Part shown: positions 53,181 through 63,168 of the stretch, piece by piece | Layout: every line of letters begins with the position of its first letter | How positions within the stretch are numbered: position 1 is the stretch's first letter | Origin: Nocardia jinanensis | GTDB lineage: Bacteria; Actinomycetota; Actinomycetes; Mycobacteriales; Mycobacteriaceae | Direction of reading: 5' to 3' | Assembly (NCBI RefSeq): GCF_014645735.1 | Contig: NZ_BMMH01000007.1 | Location: 350,694 to 414,693 of the forward strand | DNA: 64,000 nucleotides | Program-made: the position numbers and the translations under genes | Notes under the pieces: model-generated | Seen by the model: the letters and a program-made list of their open reading frames with translations, nothing else | Databases searched by the model: none | Told to the model about the DNA's origin: nothing

Positions 53181-55105
53181 CGACCCTTTACCGTGCGGAT
53201 GCCTTCACTCGCGATCGTATTGAAGCGTGTGCTTCCGAACTGGAATTGCAGCTCTCCGACCAGGAGCAATGGGACTTCCTCCAGCGTGTCGACGCGCTGG
53301 ACTTACAGGCCGCACCGGGCTCAGGAAAGACGAGCCTGATCAGTCTGAAACTCCTGATACTCGCCACCCACTGGACGAGTACGACCCGCGGCATCTGCGT
53401 GCTCTCACACACCAACACTGCCAAGGACGAAATCATCGCCCGGATCAGAGACTCTCCCAGTGGTGCTCGGTTACAGCGCTACCCGCATTTCATCGGAACG
53501 ATCCAATCGTTTACCAGCACGTTCCTCGCAATGCCACACCTCCGGGGGATGCGCAAGCAGGTCCAGATTGTCGATAACGACGAGTACACATATCACGCCA
53601 AACGCACCCTCGCAGAGGGACAAAGCTTCAGAACGTTGAAAGCCTTCCTCAACCGGCATCGCGACGGCGCGGACTTGGTCGCTCACGCTGAGTTCCGCTT
53701 CGAAGAAGGCCAACTCACCATCGTGTCCTCCCGGGAACTACCCTTCGGCCCCACCAGCGCAAGCGGACAGCAGTTCATCAGTTTGAAGCATCATTTGGCC
53801 AGCCAAGGCATCTTTCGCTATGCGGACATGTTCGCCCTGGCCGAACTGCACCTCTCCCGTCGTTCAGGCCTGGGTCGCGCGGTCGCACACCGCTTCCCCT
53901 TCGTCCTGGTCGATGAAATGCAAGACACGAGCTCGCTACAGCAGAAGCTTCTGGACCAGGTCTTCGGCGACGCTTCGACAGTTGTTCAACGTGTCGGTGA
54001 CGTCAACCAGCGGATCTTCACTGATGGGTCCACGGCCCCCTCGTCTTTCCCGCGCCGGGATTCTCTGGAATTACCCGTCAGCCGACGATTTGGCAGCAGC
54101 ATTGCCGAGCTTGCCAGTTCACTCACGGTCCACCTCCCTCAAACAATCCATGGTAGGGGCCCTACTGGAACGATCGCGGTCCTGCTCTACGACGAAACCT
54201 GCGTGACCCAGGTTGTGCCGGTTTTCGAGCGGATCGCAGCAGAGGTCATTCCGCGTCCGCTTCTCGAGCAGCGGGCGCCGCGGGTCCTTGCTTCACGCCT
54301 GCAAACTGGTACATCGAAGGCATTCCCGCAGTCCCTCGCCTGCTACGTACCGGAATCCGCAGCGACTACGCCGAGCGGTCGATCAGCCTCACTGCTCATC
54401 AACGCACGCGAGGCACGGGCACAGTGGCAATCTGGAGCAAGCCGTGCCGCCGTCGACCTTCTGTGGGAGGCGGTCAGATCAGCGACCAAGTCCGCCACGG
54501 ATGAAGTCCTCCCAGCACTGCGTTCCCTGAGCAGAGACACCGATACCCCAGGCGCCCAAATGAGGGCCCTGCTCCTCGACATCCTCACCGACTCGAACGA
54601 CGACGAAACCAGCTGGAATCACCTGATGAATAGCATGAACGGCCTGTTGTCGGAGTTGTTGAGTCAAGCCGGCCCAGTTCGGATCACGCTAGGTGAGCCT
54701 GCGCACTACGTCGCGCCGGCCGCGCGCATCTCCGAGGCGGCTGTGATCCCACGGGACGGAGCTGTGGTGGAGAAAGTGCGGAGTGAGCTGGGCTCAATTC
54801 AGAGTGCCAAGGGTGAAACTCATACCGCGACCCTTGTTCTGGAGTGCTTGGACCGGCGCGGGAAGAACCACGATGTGCACGAGGTGCTGAGGTTACTCTC
54901 AGCAGGCGGGGACCTTGAAAGAGCAACAGCCACCGTACGGAACCTCGCCCAACTGGTATTCGTCGGAGCAACACGACCAACCCAGCTACTCGCATTCGCA
55001 GTCCACCGAGAGCGAGCATCGTCATATCTGAATTTCTTCGACTCCAGCAACTGGGTAGTCCATGACCTGACGCTGCAGAGTGACTCGGGTCGAAAATCTG
55101 ACTGA
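53177..55105 (+). CDS. gajB: UvrD/PcrA-like helicase, GajB-like
   Basis: A 642-residue superfamily-1 helicase. Motif I is LQAAPGSGKTSLIS, motif II VLVDEMQDTSS, motif III GDVNQRIF, and the C-terminal motif VI region FVGATRPTQLLAFAVHR is present. The ATG overlaps the GajA-like stop (ATGA), giving a two-gene Gabija-like operon. In Gabija the GajB protein binds GajA and is sensed or activated by DNA ends (family knowledge). The end of the gene is 455 bases before the pPIWI-RE operon on the same strand. Confidence 0.85.
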   Translation: MTTLYRADAFTRDRIEACASELELQLSDQEQWDFLQRVDALDLQAAPGSGKTSLISLKLLILATHWTSTTRGICVLSHTNTAKDEIIARIRDSPSGARLQRYPHFIGTIQSFTSTFLAMPHLRGMRKQVQIVDNDEYTYHAKRTLAEGQSFRTLKAFLNRHRDGADLVAHAEFRFEEGQLTIVSSRELPFGPTSASGQQFISLKHHLASQGIFRYADMFALAELHLSRRSGLGRAVAHRFPFVLVDEMQDTSSLQQKLLDQVFGDASTVVQRVGDVNQRIFTDGSTAPSSFPRRDSLELPVSRRFGSSIAELASSLTVHLPQTIHGRGPTGTIAVLLYDETCVTQVVPVFERIAAEVIPRPLLEQRAPRVLASRLQTGTSKAFPQSLACYVPESAATTPSGRSASLLINAREARAQWQSGASRAAVDLLWEAVRSATKSATDEVLPALRSLSRDTDTPGAQMRALLLDILTDSNDDETSWNHLMNSMNGLLSELLSQAGPVRITLGEPAHYVAPAARISEAAVIPRDGAVVEKVRSELGSIQSAKGETHTATLVLECLDRRGKNHDVHEVLRLLSAGGDLERATATVRNLAQLVFVGATRPTQLLAFAVHRERASSYLNFFDSSNWVVHDLTLQSDSGRKSD

Positions 55106-55560
55106 CTGGGCAACATGGAGCAAGTACAGGGTTATCGCCGGTGGCCGTGACGATCGGTTGGGACGGGCGCCACGTCGATCAACGCGCTGACGAGAACGGT
55201 AGAGGAGAGCAAGATCTCACCTCCAATCCGCGGAATCTCGGCCAGGATTTCGGCGAGGAAGGCGCGGCGGGTCGTCGAACAATTCAACGTACGGGTCGTC
55301 GAGAAGGGATAGGACCAGGGCGAACGTGGATGCCGCACGCCGAGGGAACGCGGCGCGCGTCACTAGAACTCATTCACCGGAACACGATCAGGCCTCCTGA
55401 CGCGTGGACGCGGCGCGCGTTGAGGCCTCGACACGGCGAGCCATCGTGAGGGTTGGGGCGCCGGATTCGTGCGGCAGGCCGGTTCAGCGCGCTCGTCGGA
55501 CGGTTCTTGTCGGTGCTCGTCGTTAGGGTGCCGTGCATATCTGACCGCGAAGGAGGCGTG
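55106..55560. other. Intergenic region between the Gabija-like and pPIWI-RE operons
   Basis: About 455 bases without a supported gene. GC-rich GCGGCGCGCG blocks recur near 55352 and 55411. The long frame starting at 55453 is discounted because the strong AGGAGG site at 55551-55556 marks GTG 55561 as the start of the next gene. Confidence 0.35.
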
Positions 55561-56763
55561 GTGACAGGGTCGCTGGCGATGCCGATGGGACGCGAGGCGG
55601 TGGTGACTGCCTGTGTTCAGGCGGCGAATGTGTGGTGGAGTGATGGCGTTCCAGTGGGGACGAAATGGCGGCGGGTGGCGGAGTTGCACGGCCGGGTTGC
55701 TCTGGCCCACTTGGTGTCGACCGGTCGGGTATTCCCACTGGTGGAGTTCGTCGACGCGCTCGGTGGCAGCTTGTCGTCACTGCTGCCGCCGTCAATGCGT
55801 GAGGACTGCGATGCTGTAGATCTCCTGGAGGACGGTGGGCTCAGCAGCGCTGCGGCTGACCTGCTCCTGGAGAACATGTCACCGTCGGTGACAGCGGCCG
55901 ATATGGCCGGTTGGAGCTGGAAGTCGCTGAGCGCAGAGAAGGTCCAAGGCTGGCTGTTCCGCCAGTTGCTGGTCACCGGATCACAGAGCGGCTATGTCGA
56001 GGCCCGGTCCACCGTGATCCGCAATTCCGCAGGGCCCCTGGTCGGCATCAATGACGCGATCAAGCGAGCTGGATTACCGCGAGACGGCTTGTACGAGTCG
56101 ATTCCGGCGTGGGCGTGGACGGCGAAAGACGGCCAGAAGTATTGGTTCGGGTGCCCGATATGTGGGTGGCCGATGCGGGTACAGCTGGATCGGATGACCT
56201 GCCAGTATCGCCCACACGCGGATATGCTGGGCTGGATCGCGGTCGTGTGGCAGAAGTCCGGGACGCCACAGCTCGGCCCATTCAATCGGAAGAAGTTGCC
56301 AGGCATTCAAGTCGTCCGTGACCGCGACTGCGCCGCGCATCCTGTCGAGGACCACCTTTGTCTGGTGCCAGCGGTGTGGCGATATTCGACCATCCCAGGC
56401 CTGGAGGAATGCCATCTTTGCGAGGAGTGCAACCAGATTCCGGGGGTCCATGCCGCTCTATGGCCTGACCTCGACTCATACGATCTTTCGGTGGCGCAGC
56501 CGAACGGTAAGACCTGGCGGGTCGATGTCAAGGACTACACAGATCCCGGACGCCTGGCATCGGTCTTGTCGAACAAAGCAGTCCTACGCGACCCGACGTT
56601 CCGGATCGTGGTGCCCGACTACCGGTCACGCCAGGTGCCGCTACTGAACGAGCGGTTGAATGAGGCGTTTGGGACAGCGCGCCGGACGTACGCAATGACT
56701 AGCCGGCAGTTTCTCGGCATGATCCGACGATCGGCCGCCAAAGGGACGGACGGTGCCCGATGA
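55561..56763 (+). CDS. pPIWI-RE-associated REase protein
   Basis: A 400-residue protein that opens a three-gene pPIWI-RE operon. The N-terminal ~200 residues are helical. Cys motifs follow (CPICGWPM near residue 195 and CHLCEECN near 287). The C-terminal ~110 residues look like a restriction-type nuclease: YDLSVAQPNGKTWRVDVKDYTD (D-x-K core) and FRIVVPDYRSRQVPLLNE. The GTG at 55561 has AGGAGG four bases upstream. This is the REase component described with pPIWI-RE and DinG-type helicase (family knowledge). The stop overlaps the helicase start (ATGA). Confidence 0.8.
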   Translation: MTGSLAMPMGREAVVTACVQAANVWWSDGVPVGTKWRRVAELHGRVALAHLVSTGRVFPLVEFVDALGGSLSSLLPPSMREDCDAVDLLEDGGLSSAAADLLLENMSPSVTAADMAGWSWKSLSAEKVQGWLFRQLLVTGSQSGYVEARSTVIRNSAGPLVGINDAIKRAGLPRDGLYESIPAWAWTAKDGQKYWFGCPICGWPMRVQLDRMTCQYRPHADMLGWIAVVWQKSGTPQLGPFNRKKLPGIQVVRDRDCAAHPVEDHLCLVPAVWRYSTIPGLEECHLCEECNQIPGVHAALWPDLDSYDLSVAQPNGKTWRVDVKDYTDPGRLASVLSNKAVLRDPTFRIVVPDYRSRQVPLLNERLNEAFGTARRTYAMTSRQFLGMIRRSAAKGTDGAR

Positions 56764-59700
56764 CCTTCTCACCCTCCACGCGATCACGCCGTGACCTCGC
56801 GGAACTCACACCGCCAGCGCTGCGCGCCACCTTCGCGCTGGCCGAAATCCACTTCCCGCGCGACGTGGAGGGCCAACGCCATGTAGATCCGCGTGACGCC
56901 TACTTTTTCCTATCAGGGCATCTGGAGGTGTGGTCGAAATGGCGGAATGGGTTGCCCGCGAGCGAGGCAACCGCTATTGACACTCTGTTGCGGTTTCGGC
57001 CACGGCGGTTGGCGACCGAAAGTGGGTTCCGGATCTCGGTCGACTCGGCGTTACGTCACGGCAGACTGATCCGCTACGAAAGGACAGACAACGACAGCCT
57101 GTTGCGGGTGATGAGCGGTATACCTGCCGACCAGGTGCTCGCCGAAGCGCTGGAGGAGCTGGAACAGGCGGCACAGCAGCGGCAATGGCTGCCACCTGTT
57201 GCCCCCGGACCCAAAACCTATATCTCGTCGGTCTATCTGGGTGCGTCTTCCGGTCGCCAGGAGTTCCGGACCGGCACCTTCCTGGTCCCCGACGTGCCGG
57301 TGGGGATTGAGCCGATCCACCTGTCACCCTCGCCGGAGCGCTCGGCGCTGACTTTGGACTTCGATACTCTCCGTATTGCCGCGAAGGAGATCGATGCCGC
57401 GGGAACGCATGGATTCTCGCTGTACGACGTCCTCGACGGCTTCGCTGCCGGGCTGCGGACATCCAGCCACTCGGCGGCGAGTTCTCTCGATCTGCGTGCC
57501 GGGCCGCTGAACTTGCTCGTGGCACCGACAGGTTCCGGGAAGAGCATCTTTATGCGGGTCGCAGCTTCGTCTCTGGCGCGTGAAGGGAACTCGGTGCTTC
57601 TGGTGACTCCAGGGGTCGAGGACACCCTGGCGTTGGCCGAGCAGATCGAAGGAGACCTGCGCGCGGTCGGATCCGAGGCCGAGGTTGTTGCGCTGATGTC
57701 ACCTCGTCGGTTGATCGAGGTCGCTGAACAGCGCGCCAACGACGCGACTGAGGTTTCCGGTGATCCTCGCCGGACGTGGGATCGCCTCGGCTATTCGTGT
57801 CTGCTACCAGTAATCGATGGGCCACCGTGGGAACCCGGGCAGGAACCGTGCACCAATCTGCGCGTGCCTGACGAGGAGCAACGCTATCGGTGCCCGCTGA
57901 TCAGTGTCTGCGAAAAGTGGCGACCATGGCGCCGAGCTGCTGAGTCGGCGAAGGTGATCGTCACCAATCACGCCTACTTCCAGAGCGGATCTGTTCCTGT
58001 CCCGGTGACTCTGAACGGGCGTCCCCGGCCGCGGATAACGGTCCAAGAGTTTCTGCTGCAGCGCGCTGATGTCGTGATGATCGACGAGATCGACGCGTTC
58101 CAGGCCCAGGCTGTGGAGAACTCCGGACGGACACTGGTGCTCGCACGGCGTGACAGCGAGGACCTGTTACTGGGCAAGTTGGATCGTCAACGGCGCGAAC
58201 AAGTCTTCGCCGGCACGGTACCCGCCGAGCTGGAGCTGGACTTCCAGCGAATCATGAAGAGACTGGACTACATCCCCGAACGCTACCTGGCCGCAGTGGT
58301 GCACAAGTTCATCGACCCTGCCGACCCCATCCGGAGCCGCCACCGGCCACGGCTGCACATTCCGCGCCGATGGGACAACCTGCTGGCATGCCGACTGTGC
58401 GGTCTCGACGAACGGACCGAGCGTCCGACCGACGCGCAACTGGACAGCTTCGAATCGCTGTTTCATCAGCGTGAACCCAAGATGCCGCTTCCCGAAGGTT
58501 GGGGTGTGCTGCGTGAGGAACTGCGTGCCGCGGTCTCGATGCAACCATCAGGTGACCAGCTGGCGGATCGGCGCGACGCGATCCGGAATCATCTTGTGCA
58601 ACTGGAGGTACAAGAAGTCGAGCAGACCGCGGAGCTGATGCTCCGGCGGGTGTTCCTCGGCGAAATCCATCGCGACCTCGCCTCGCTCGAACAACGACTC
58701 CCACTCATGCGTGACGCCGGCATGCGACTTGCCGATGAGGTCGAGGCGACGCTGGACCGCGGATCGTCATGGCAGGCCACTCCCGAAGGGCCGATCGGCC
58801 GGACCGTCTTCGGATTCGCGACCACCGGTGATCCGGACCGCACCGACGACCGCACACTGACCACGGAGATAATCTCCGGCGACCCCCACGTCTACACCGC
58901 CGAACTCGGCCGCACCACCGCCGCCGCGCTGACCGGAGCACCACGCATCGTGCTGGCACTGTCGGCCACGGCCTACCTGCCGGAATCGCCGACCTTGCAC
59001 GTCCATGCCCCCGTGCGGTGGTACTACCCGGACCACACCGACCACGGCACCGGCAAGGTGACAATCCGCAGCAGCGCCGTCACCGGGCTCGGCGGCACAG
59101 GCATCGTCTTCTCCGGCGCACCCAAACATCGCAAGCCCGAGCTGATGAACCAACTCGGCTTCTTCCTGTGGCAGCAGACACTGGAAGACCACCTCGACAG
59201 GCTGCACAACCATGCCGACACACAACGCCGCTCCAGGGCCCGCGTCCTGCTGGTCGTCAACTCCTACAACCAAGGAGTACAGCTGGCCCGTGGACTGATC
59301 CGCGCCGGAGCCGCCCGCTCGCGCGTCTGCCTGGCAGTCCCAGCAGCCTCGGAGGGACGACGCGACCAGCTCGAGCTGCCCAGCGACGTGCACGTTCTGC
59401 CGGCCAACCGGCTCAAGGACTTCCCGAACACCGGCGCCGACGTGCTCATCTCGCCATTCGCTCGCGTAGCCCGCGGCCTCAACATCGTGGTCGAAAACAA
59501 ATCCGCACTGGACTCCATCTGGGTATGCGTCCGGCCGATCAAACTCATCGATCGCCCCGCAGCACTCGTCGCTCACACAGGCGCCAAAGCTCTCCTCGGC
59601 CGTGACGCATCCGACCAGCCAGCCGCGGAATTAGCCGAGCGACACGAACTGTCCGCCTCCCACCTGGAGCTGATCAACCGGGCCAACCCCGCATTCAGCA

Positions 59701-59984
59701 GGCTACCCAGAATCGTGCGCGTCGCGGTGTTCGCCGACGTGTTCGGAGACCTCAACCAGCTGATCGGCCGCGCCCGCCGAGGCGGCACCGATACCACCTT
59801 GTACCTGGTGGACAACGCATTCAACCCGGACGGGAGCGCACCCGGCAGCAGCTTCCACGCCCTGTTCACACACCTCTACCACAGCTGGGAGAGACTCGGA
59901 GAGATCGACACCGTACGTCAGATCTACGGCACCACCCTCGACGCCTTCGTTCGCTTCGCTTTGCCCACGACAAGGAACCGCTGA
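56760..59984 (+). CDS. DinG-like helicase of the pPIWI-RE system
   Basis: A 1074-residue superfamily-2 helicase. Walker A is APTGSGKSIFM (255-265). A Cys set between motifs I and II (CLLPVIDGPPW, EPCTNLR, RCPLISVCEKW, about residues 347-386) suggests the iron-sulfur cluster of XPD/DinG helicases. Motif II is MIDEIDAF. The second helicase half has LALSATAYLPES and LISPFARVARGLNI, then DLNQLIGRARRGG (motif VI). The first ~240 residues are an extra module. pPIWI-RE systems pair such a helicase with REase and PIWI proteins. Starts and stops overlap both neighbours, so the three are co-translated. Confidence 0.85.
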   Translation: MTFSPSTRSRRDLAELTPPALRATFALAEIHFPRDVEGQRHVDPRDAYFFLSGHLEVWSKWRNGLPASEATAIDTLLRFRPRRLATESGFRISVDSALRHGRLIRYERTDNDSLLRVMSGIPADQVLAEALEELEQAAQQRQWLPPVAPGPKTYISSVYLGASSGRQEFRTGTFLVPDVPVGIEPIHLSPSPERSALTLDFDTLRIAAKEIDAAGTHGFSLYDVLDGFAAGLRTSSHSAASSLDLRAGPLNLLVAPTGSGKSIFMRVAASSLAREGNSVLLVTPGVEDTLALAEQIEGDLRAVGSEAEVVALMSPRRLIEVAEQRANDATEVSGDPRRTWDRLGYSCLLPVIDGPPWEPGQEPCTNLRVPDEEQRYRCPLISVCEKWRPWRRAAESAKVIVTNHAYFQSGSVPVPVTLNGRPRPRITVQEFLLQRADVVMIDEIDAFQAQAVENSGRTLVLARRDSEDLLLGKLDRQRREQVFAGTVPAELELDFQRIMKRLDYIPERYLAAVVHKFIDPADPIRSRHRPRLHIPRRWDNLLACRLCGLDERTERPTDAQLDSFESLFHQREPKMPLPEGWGVLREELRAAVSMQPSGDQLADRRDAIRNHLVQLEVQEVEQTAELMLRRVFLGEIHRDLASLEQRLPLMRDAGMRLADEVEATLDRGSSWQATPEGPIGRTVFGFATTGDPDRTDDRTLTTEIISGDPHVYTAELGRTTAAALTGAPRIVLALSATAYLPESPTLHVHAPVRWYYPDHTDHGTGKVTIRSSAVTGLGGTGIVFSGAPKHRKPELMNQLGFFLWQQTLEDHLDRLHNHADTQRRSRARVLLVVNSYNQGVQLARGLIRAGAARSRVCLAVPAASEGRRDQLELPSDVHVLPANRLKDFPNTGADVLISPFARVARGLNIVVENKSALDSIWVCVRPIKLIDRPAALVAHTGAKALLGRDASDQPAAELAERHELSASHLELINRANPAFSRLPRIVRVAVFADVFGDLNQLIGRARRGGTDTTLYLVDNAFNPDGSAPGSSFHALFTHLYHSWERLGEIDTVRQIYGTTLDAFVRFALPTTRNR

Positions 59985-62434
59985 TGCAGACCCTCGCCTT
60001 CCCCATCACCGAGGAGATCGCCGGGAAGGTGCTGTGCTACAACACCTCTCCGGAGCTGGCGGACGCATGGGAACAACTGTCGCGGCGCCACAACGGCGGT
60101 GAGGCGTCGAAGAGGCTCCCGTACACGAACCTGACCCAAGCGCTGCGATTCGTACTCGGAGACTTCGCTGCGATTCAGCGTGGTCCAGACGGCACGATGA
60201 TCCTCACCCGCCGAGAGATACCCGACGGAGTGACCTCCCGCCTGTTCGCTCACTTCGAGCGTCAACTCGCTGACCGTGACAAGCTCCCATTCGAGAACAC
60301 TCTCGCCCCCTTGCTGGCCGACATGAATCCCGAGACCATCCAGGTCGGTAACTACCTCGAGACGGTCGGACCGACCGGGGAAACCGACCTTCCAGGCTGG
60401 GTCTACGACGTCGTCACCTGGCAAGCAGCCGAGACGATTGCAGCACAACCACTCCATCTACCGTCAGGTCGTACACTGAGGTTGCGGCCAGACACTGCGG
60501 GCAACCTCCTCGCCTGGGAGGATCTGCTGCCCGGAAACCATGCAGCGCAGGGAAAACCCACCGCTATGCATTACCTGAGCCTGAAGGCCACGACCACTCC
60601 AGGCTGGGCCGGCCCGTTGCTGAGCATCGACGCGCATGTCAGCCGACTCTCCACCAGAATGCACCTCACCCGCAATCTCTGGCTTGCTACCGATCCGAAT
60701 CGTGCGGTACTGACCTGTGGGAAGCAGTGGAATGCAAAATCCAAGCGGTATCAGCTCAAGGGCTGGGTCGCCGATCTAGTCGACTCCTTCAGCGTGCGCG
60801 GGATCCCGGAACTCGACGACCAGACCTTGACTCGCGATTGGGAGCGGGTCCGCGGCAAGTTCGAGAAGACCCCGGATACCCATGTGGTCGGCCCGGGCCC
60901 GGGCCGGAAATTCCTCAATGCCGTCCTGGACCACGCCCTCGCGTCGTTGCCTACGGGCTCCGAGCCGCTGACGCTGGTGGACAGCAAGATCCGGACCCCA
61001 GATCGCAGCGATAAAGCACGCAAGAACCCCGACACCCCAAAGGACCGGATCAGTCTCACCGAAACTGTTCGCCGGTCCAACAAGGGCCTGGACTTGATAG
61101 TTCTTGCTTCCGACGATGCTGCGGAGGCCCGTGCGGCTACTGCTTTCGCCGATGCACTCGATATCGACGCAAACCAGCTCCGAGGTACCGAAGACCCGGT
61201 CGAAATATTGCCAGGACTGCTGCGTGTCCGCTTTCACCCCGCGCCCCCCGAGGTTCTACTCGAACCAGGAGACAACACCACCCGTACACTGCTTGCCCAG
61301 GCAATCGCTACGGAGGTTCCTGCCGGCTGGACAGGTGCGGTCCTTGCCCAGAGCGACGAACAGCGAGCTGCTGCGAAACCGGTCGGTCAGGACCCGAAGC
61401 GACAACTGCGCCGGGGGTTTGCAGTAATGGGCGTCAGCAGCCAGTTCCTGGACCGCCGGACCGCACCCCAGCCCGGGAAGCACGACTACCCGGGCGATGC
61501 TGCGGTCCTGGATCTGCTCCGCGCCACTGGGCTCACCGGCACCCTGCCAGGCGCTATCTTCACCAAGCCGCTGAACCGGGGCCCAGTTCTGGTGATCGGC
61601 GTCTACTCGGCAATCCAAACGAAGCCCGCCACCCGAATGATAAGCGTCGCTGCCACTGTCACCAACGGCGACGACCAACCCTGGACAGTCTTCGGATACC
61701 ACCCCGACGCAGGCGGATGGAAGCCCTACCAGCTCACCACCACCAAACACCACGCCACCACAATCAGCCCCTTCGCCCCCTCGACCACATCGGCAAGTCG
61801 CGACCGGCATGCAGCGGCATACGTGCGCAGAGCACTCGACCAGGCGCTGCTGAAGTTTCCCGATCTGCCAGTGGTCCTCTACCTCAACGGCGTGGGATGC
61901 CGCAGCCTGTGGCAGGGACTGGCGAACCGAACCCTCGGCATCGACAACCCAGACGGACTCCCACACTTCGGGCTCGCCAACGCCGACGACCGTTCGATCG
62001 GCGTGGTCCGCGTCATCACCAACGACGACGGCGAGCTGTTCCAACCCGTGCGCCCCTCAACCGGCACCCCGTCCGAGAGGCCGTCCGTCGGCGTCAGCAC
62101 CAAACTCCACAAACTGCCCAGCACCCGCCGCGACGTCTACTACCTCGTCAATCAATCCCGCAGCGACCAAGCATTCAACACGAATGTGCGTGCGGGCGGC
62201 AGCAAAACCCGCTTCGAGGTCGAGGAGGATCCCCGCGTCCTGGCCACCCCATGGCCAGCATTGACCTGTACCGAATTCACCATCCTCGACCACGGACAAT
62301 GGACAGCCGACCAACTCGGTGCACTCAGCGCCCGACTGTGTGGGCACCCCCTCGTCTGGGACGGAAGAACCTCACGCCCCATCCCCCTGCACCTCGCCAG
62401 GCAAGCCCTGCAAGACCATCCCGACCGCACCTGA
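59984..62434 (+). CDS. pPIWI-RE protein (prokaryotic PIWI with RNase H fold)
   Basis: An 816-residue protein. The N-terminal ~400 residues match the general look of the DUF3962/pPIWI_RE_X module. The C-terminal ~350 residues form the RNase H-like PIWI part (LVIGVYSAIQTKPATRMISVAATV, LPVVLYLNGVGCRSLWQGL, GVVRVITNDDGELFQP, TKLHKLPSTRRDVYYLVNQ). pPIWI-RE proteins are predicted to use nucleic-acid guides in defence (family knowledge). The catalytic acidic residues could not be fixed from sequence alone, so activity is uncertain. Its start overlaps the helicase stop (TGATG). No Argonaute MID/PAZ was recognised. Confidence 0.82.
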   Translation: MQTLAFPITEEIAGKVLCYNTSPELADAWEQLSRRHNGGEASKRLPYTNLTQALRFVLGDFAAIQRGPDGTMILTRREIPDGVTSRLFAHFERQLADRDKLPFENTLAPLLADMNPETIQVGNYLETVGPTGETDLPGWVYDVVTWQAAETIAAQPLHLPSGRTLRLRPDTAGNLLAWEDLLPGNHAAQGKPTAMHYLSLKATTTPGWAGPLLSIDAHVSRLSTRMHLTRNLWLATDPNRAVLTCGKQWNAKSKRYQLKGWVADLVDSFSVRGIPELDDQTLTRDWERVRGKFEKTPDTHVVGPGPGRKFLNAVLDHALASLPTGSEPLTLVDSKIRTPDRSDKARKNPDTPKDRISLTETVRRSNKGLDLIVLASDDAAEARAATAFADALDIDANQLRGTEDPVEILPGLLRVRFHPAPPEVLLEPGDNTTRTLLAQAIATEVPAGWTGAVLAQSDEQRAAAKPVGQDPKRQLRRGFAVMGVSSQFLDRRTAPQPGKHDYPGDAAVLDLLRATGLTGTLPGAIFTKPLNRGPVLVIGVYSAIQTKPATRMISVAATVTNGDDQPWTVFGYHPDAGGWKPYQLTTTKHHATTISPFAPSTTSASRDRHAAAYVRRALDQALLKFPDLPVVLYLNGVGCRSLWQGLANRTLGIDNPDGLPHFGLANADDRSIGVVRVITNDDGELFQPVRPSTGTPSERPSVGVSTKLHKLPSTRRDVYYLVNQSRSDQAFNTNVRAGGSKTRFEVEEDPRVLATPWPALTCTEFTILDHGQWTADQLGALSARLCGHPLVWDGRTSRPIPLHLARQALQDHPDRT

Positions 62435-62463
62435 CCGACTCCCGGGACTACTAGAGGAGGTTT

Positions 62464-63168
62464 GTGGAAGCGGGGAACGTCAGGCCCAAGGAAGCGGGGG
62501 AGTTACACATGGCAAGGTATTTGATCGCTTGGTTAGCGGGTTGCGGTGCTTGTGGCCGTGAGTTCCGTGAGGCAGAGGTGAAGATCCGCATGCACAATGG
62601 CAAGGACAAAGCAGCAGTCAGCGCTGCTGTCGCAGCCCTACGCTCCATCGCGCACGCCGAGCGCTGGCTCTTGCCGACCGACTACGACCTGGACGACGAA
62701 ACCGAGACACGATGCCCCGACTGCGCTCGGCAACGGCGAGCCAGCGACCCAACCACGCTATACCTTATCCGGTCCAAGCGTCGCAATGCACTCAAAGTTG
62801 GTGTAGCTGGAGCGATGTCGACACGACTGAAAACCCATTACCGACGCGGGTGGGAGATGGTCGAACTGAACGGCAGACCGTGCCTATGGCTGATGTCCCG
62901 AACTGATGCCCTCACCGTCGAGCGGGCCGTCGTGCAACGATGGCGAAACGCAGGAGTACCGATGGCCCTGGCGTGCACCATCGCCGCCGAGAACGGCTAT
63001 ACCGAGACGGCGAGCCTCGATACGGCCTTGATAGAGGTCAGGCCCGGTCGAAGACCGGGCCTGACCTATTTATTGTGTCTGGCCCCCCCGTTTACCCCCC
63101 GCTTTGGTCCTAGATCCTGTTTGCCTGTGCTGCCTACGCGGTCGTGTTATCTCCTATGTCCACCGTAG
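62464..63168 (+). CDS. GIY-YIG-like nuclease domain protein after the pPIWI-RE operon
   Basis: A 234-residue protein as read. The start is GTG 62464 with AGGAGG three bases before, or ATG 62509 (MARYLIAWLAGCG) with GGGGGAG upstream. Cys pairs (CGACG near residue 27, CPDCA near 84) may bind zinc. The central part (TTLYLIRSKRRNALKVGVAGAMSTRLKTHYRRGW, then VERAVVQRWRNAG) has the LYL-x-KVGV-x-R-Y layout of GIY-YIG/T5orf172-type domains. The final ~35 residues are encoded by a terminator-like hairpin and beyond, so the natural end may be shorter. It lies 29 bases after the pPIWI-RE gene and may be its accessory nuclease. Confidence 0.65.
   Translation: MEAGNVRPKEAGELHMARYLIAWLAGCGACGREFREAEVKIRMHNGKDKAAVSAAVAALRSIAHAERWLLPTDYDLDDETETRCPDCARQRRASDPTTLYLIRSKRRNALKVGVAGAMSTRLKTHYRRGWEMVELNGRPCLWLMSRTDALTVERAVVQRWRNAGVPMALACTIAAENGYTETASLDTALIEVRPGRRPGLTYLLCLAPPFTPRFGPRSCLPVLPTRSCYLLCPP
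63035..63067 (+). terminator. Strong hairpin closing the pPIWI-RE operon
   Basis: A perfect 15-bp inverted repeat (63035-63049 with 63053-63067) with a 3-base loop, followed by an AT-rich stretch (ATTTATTG). It lies inside the open frame of the GIY-YIG-like gene. It would end the rightward defence operon. Confidence 0.85.
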
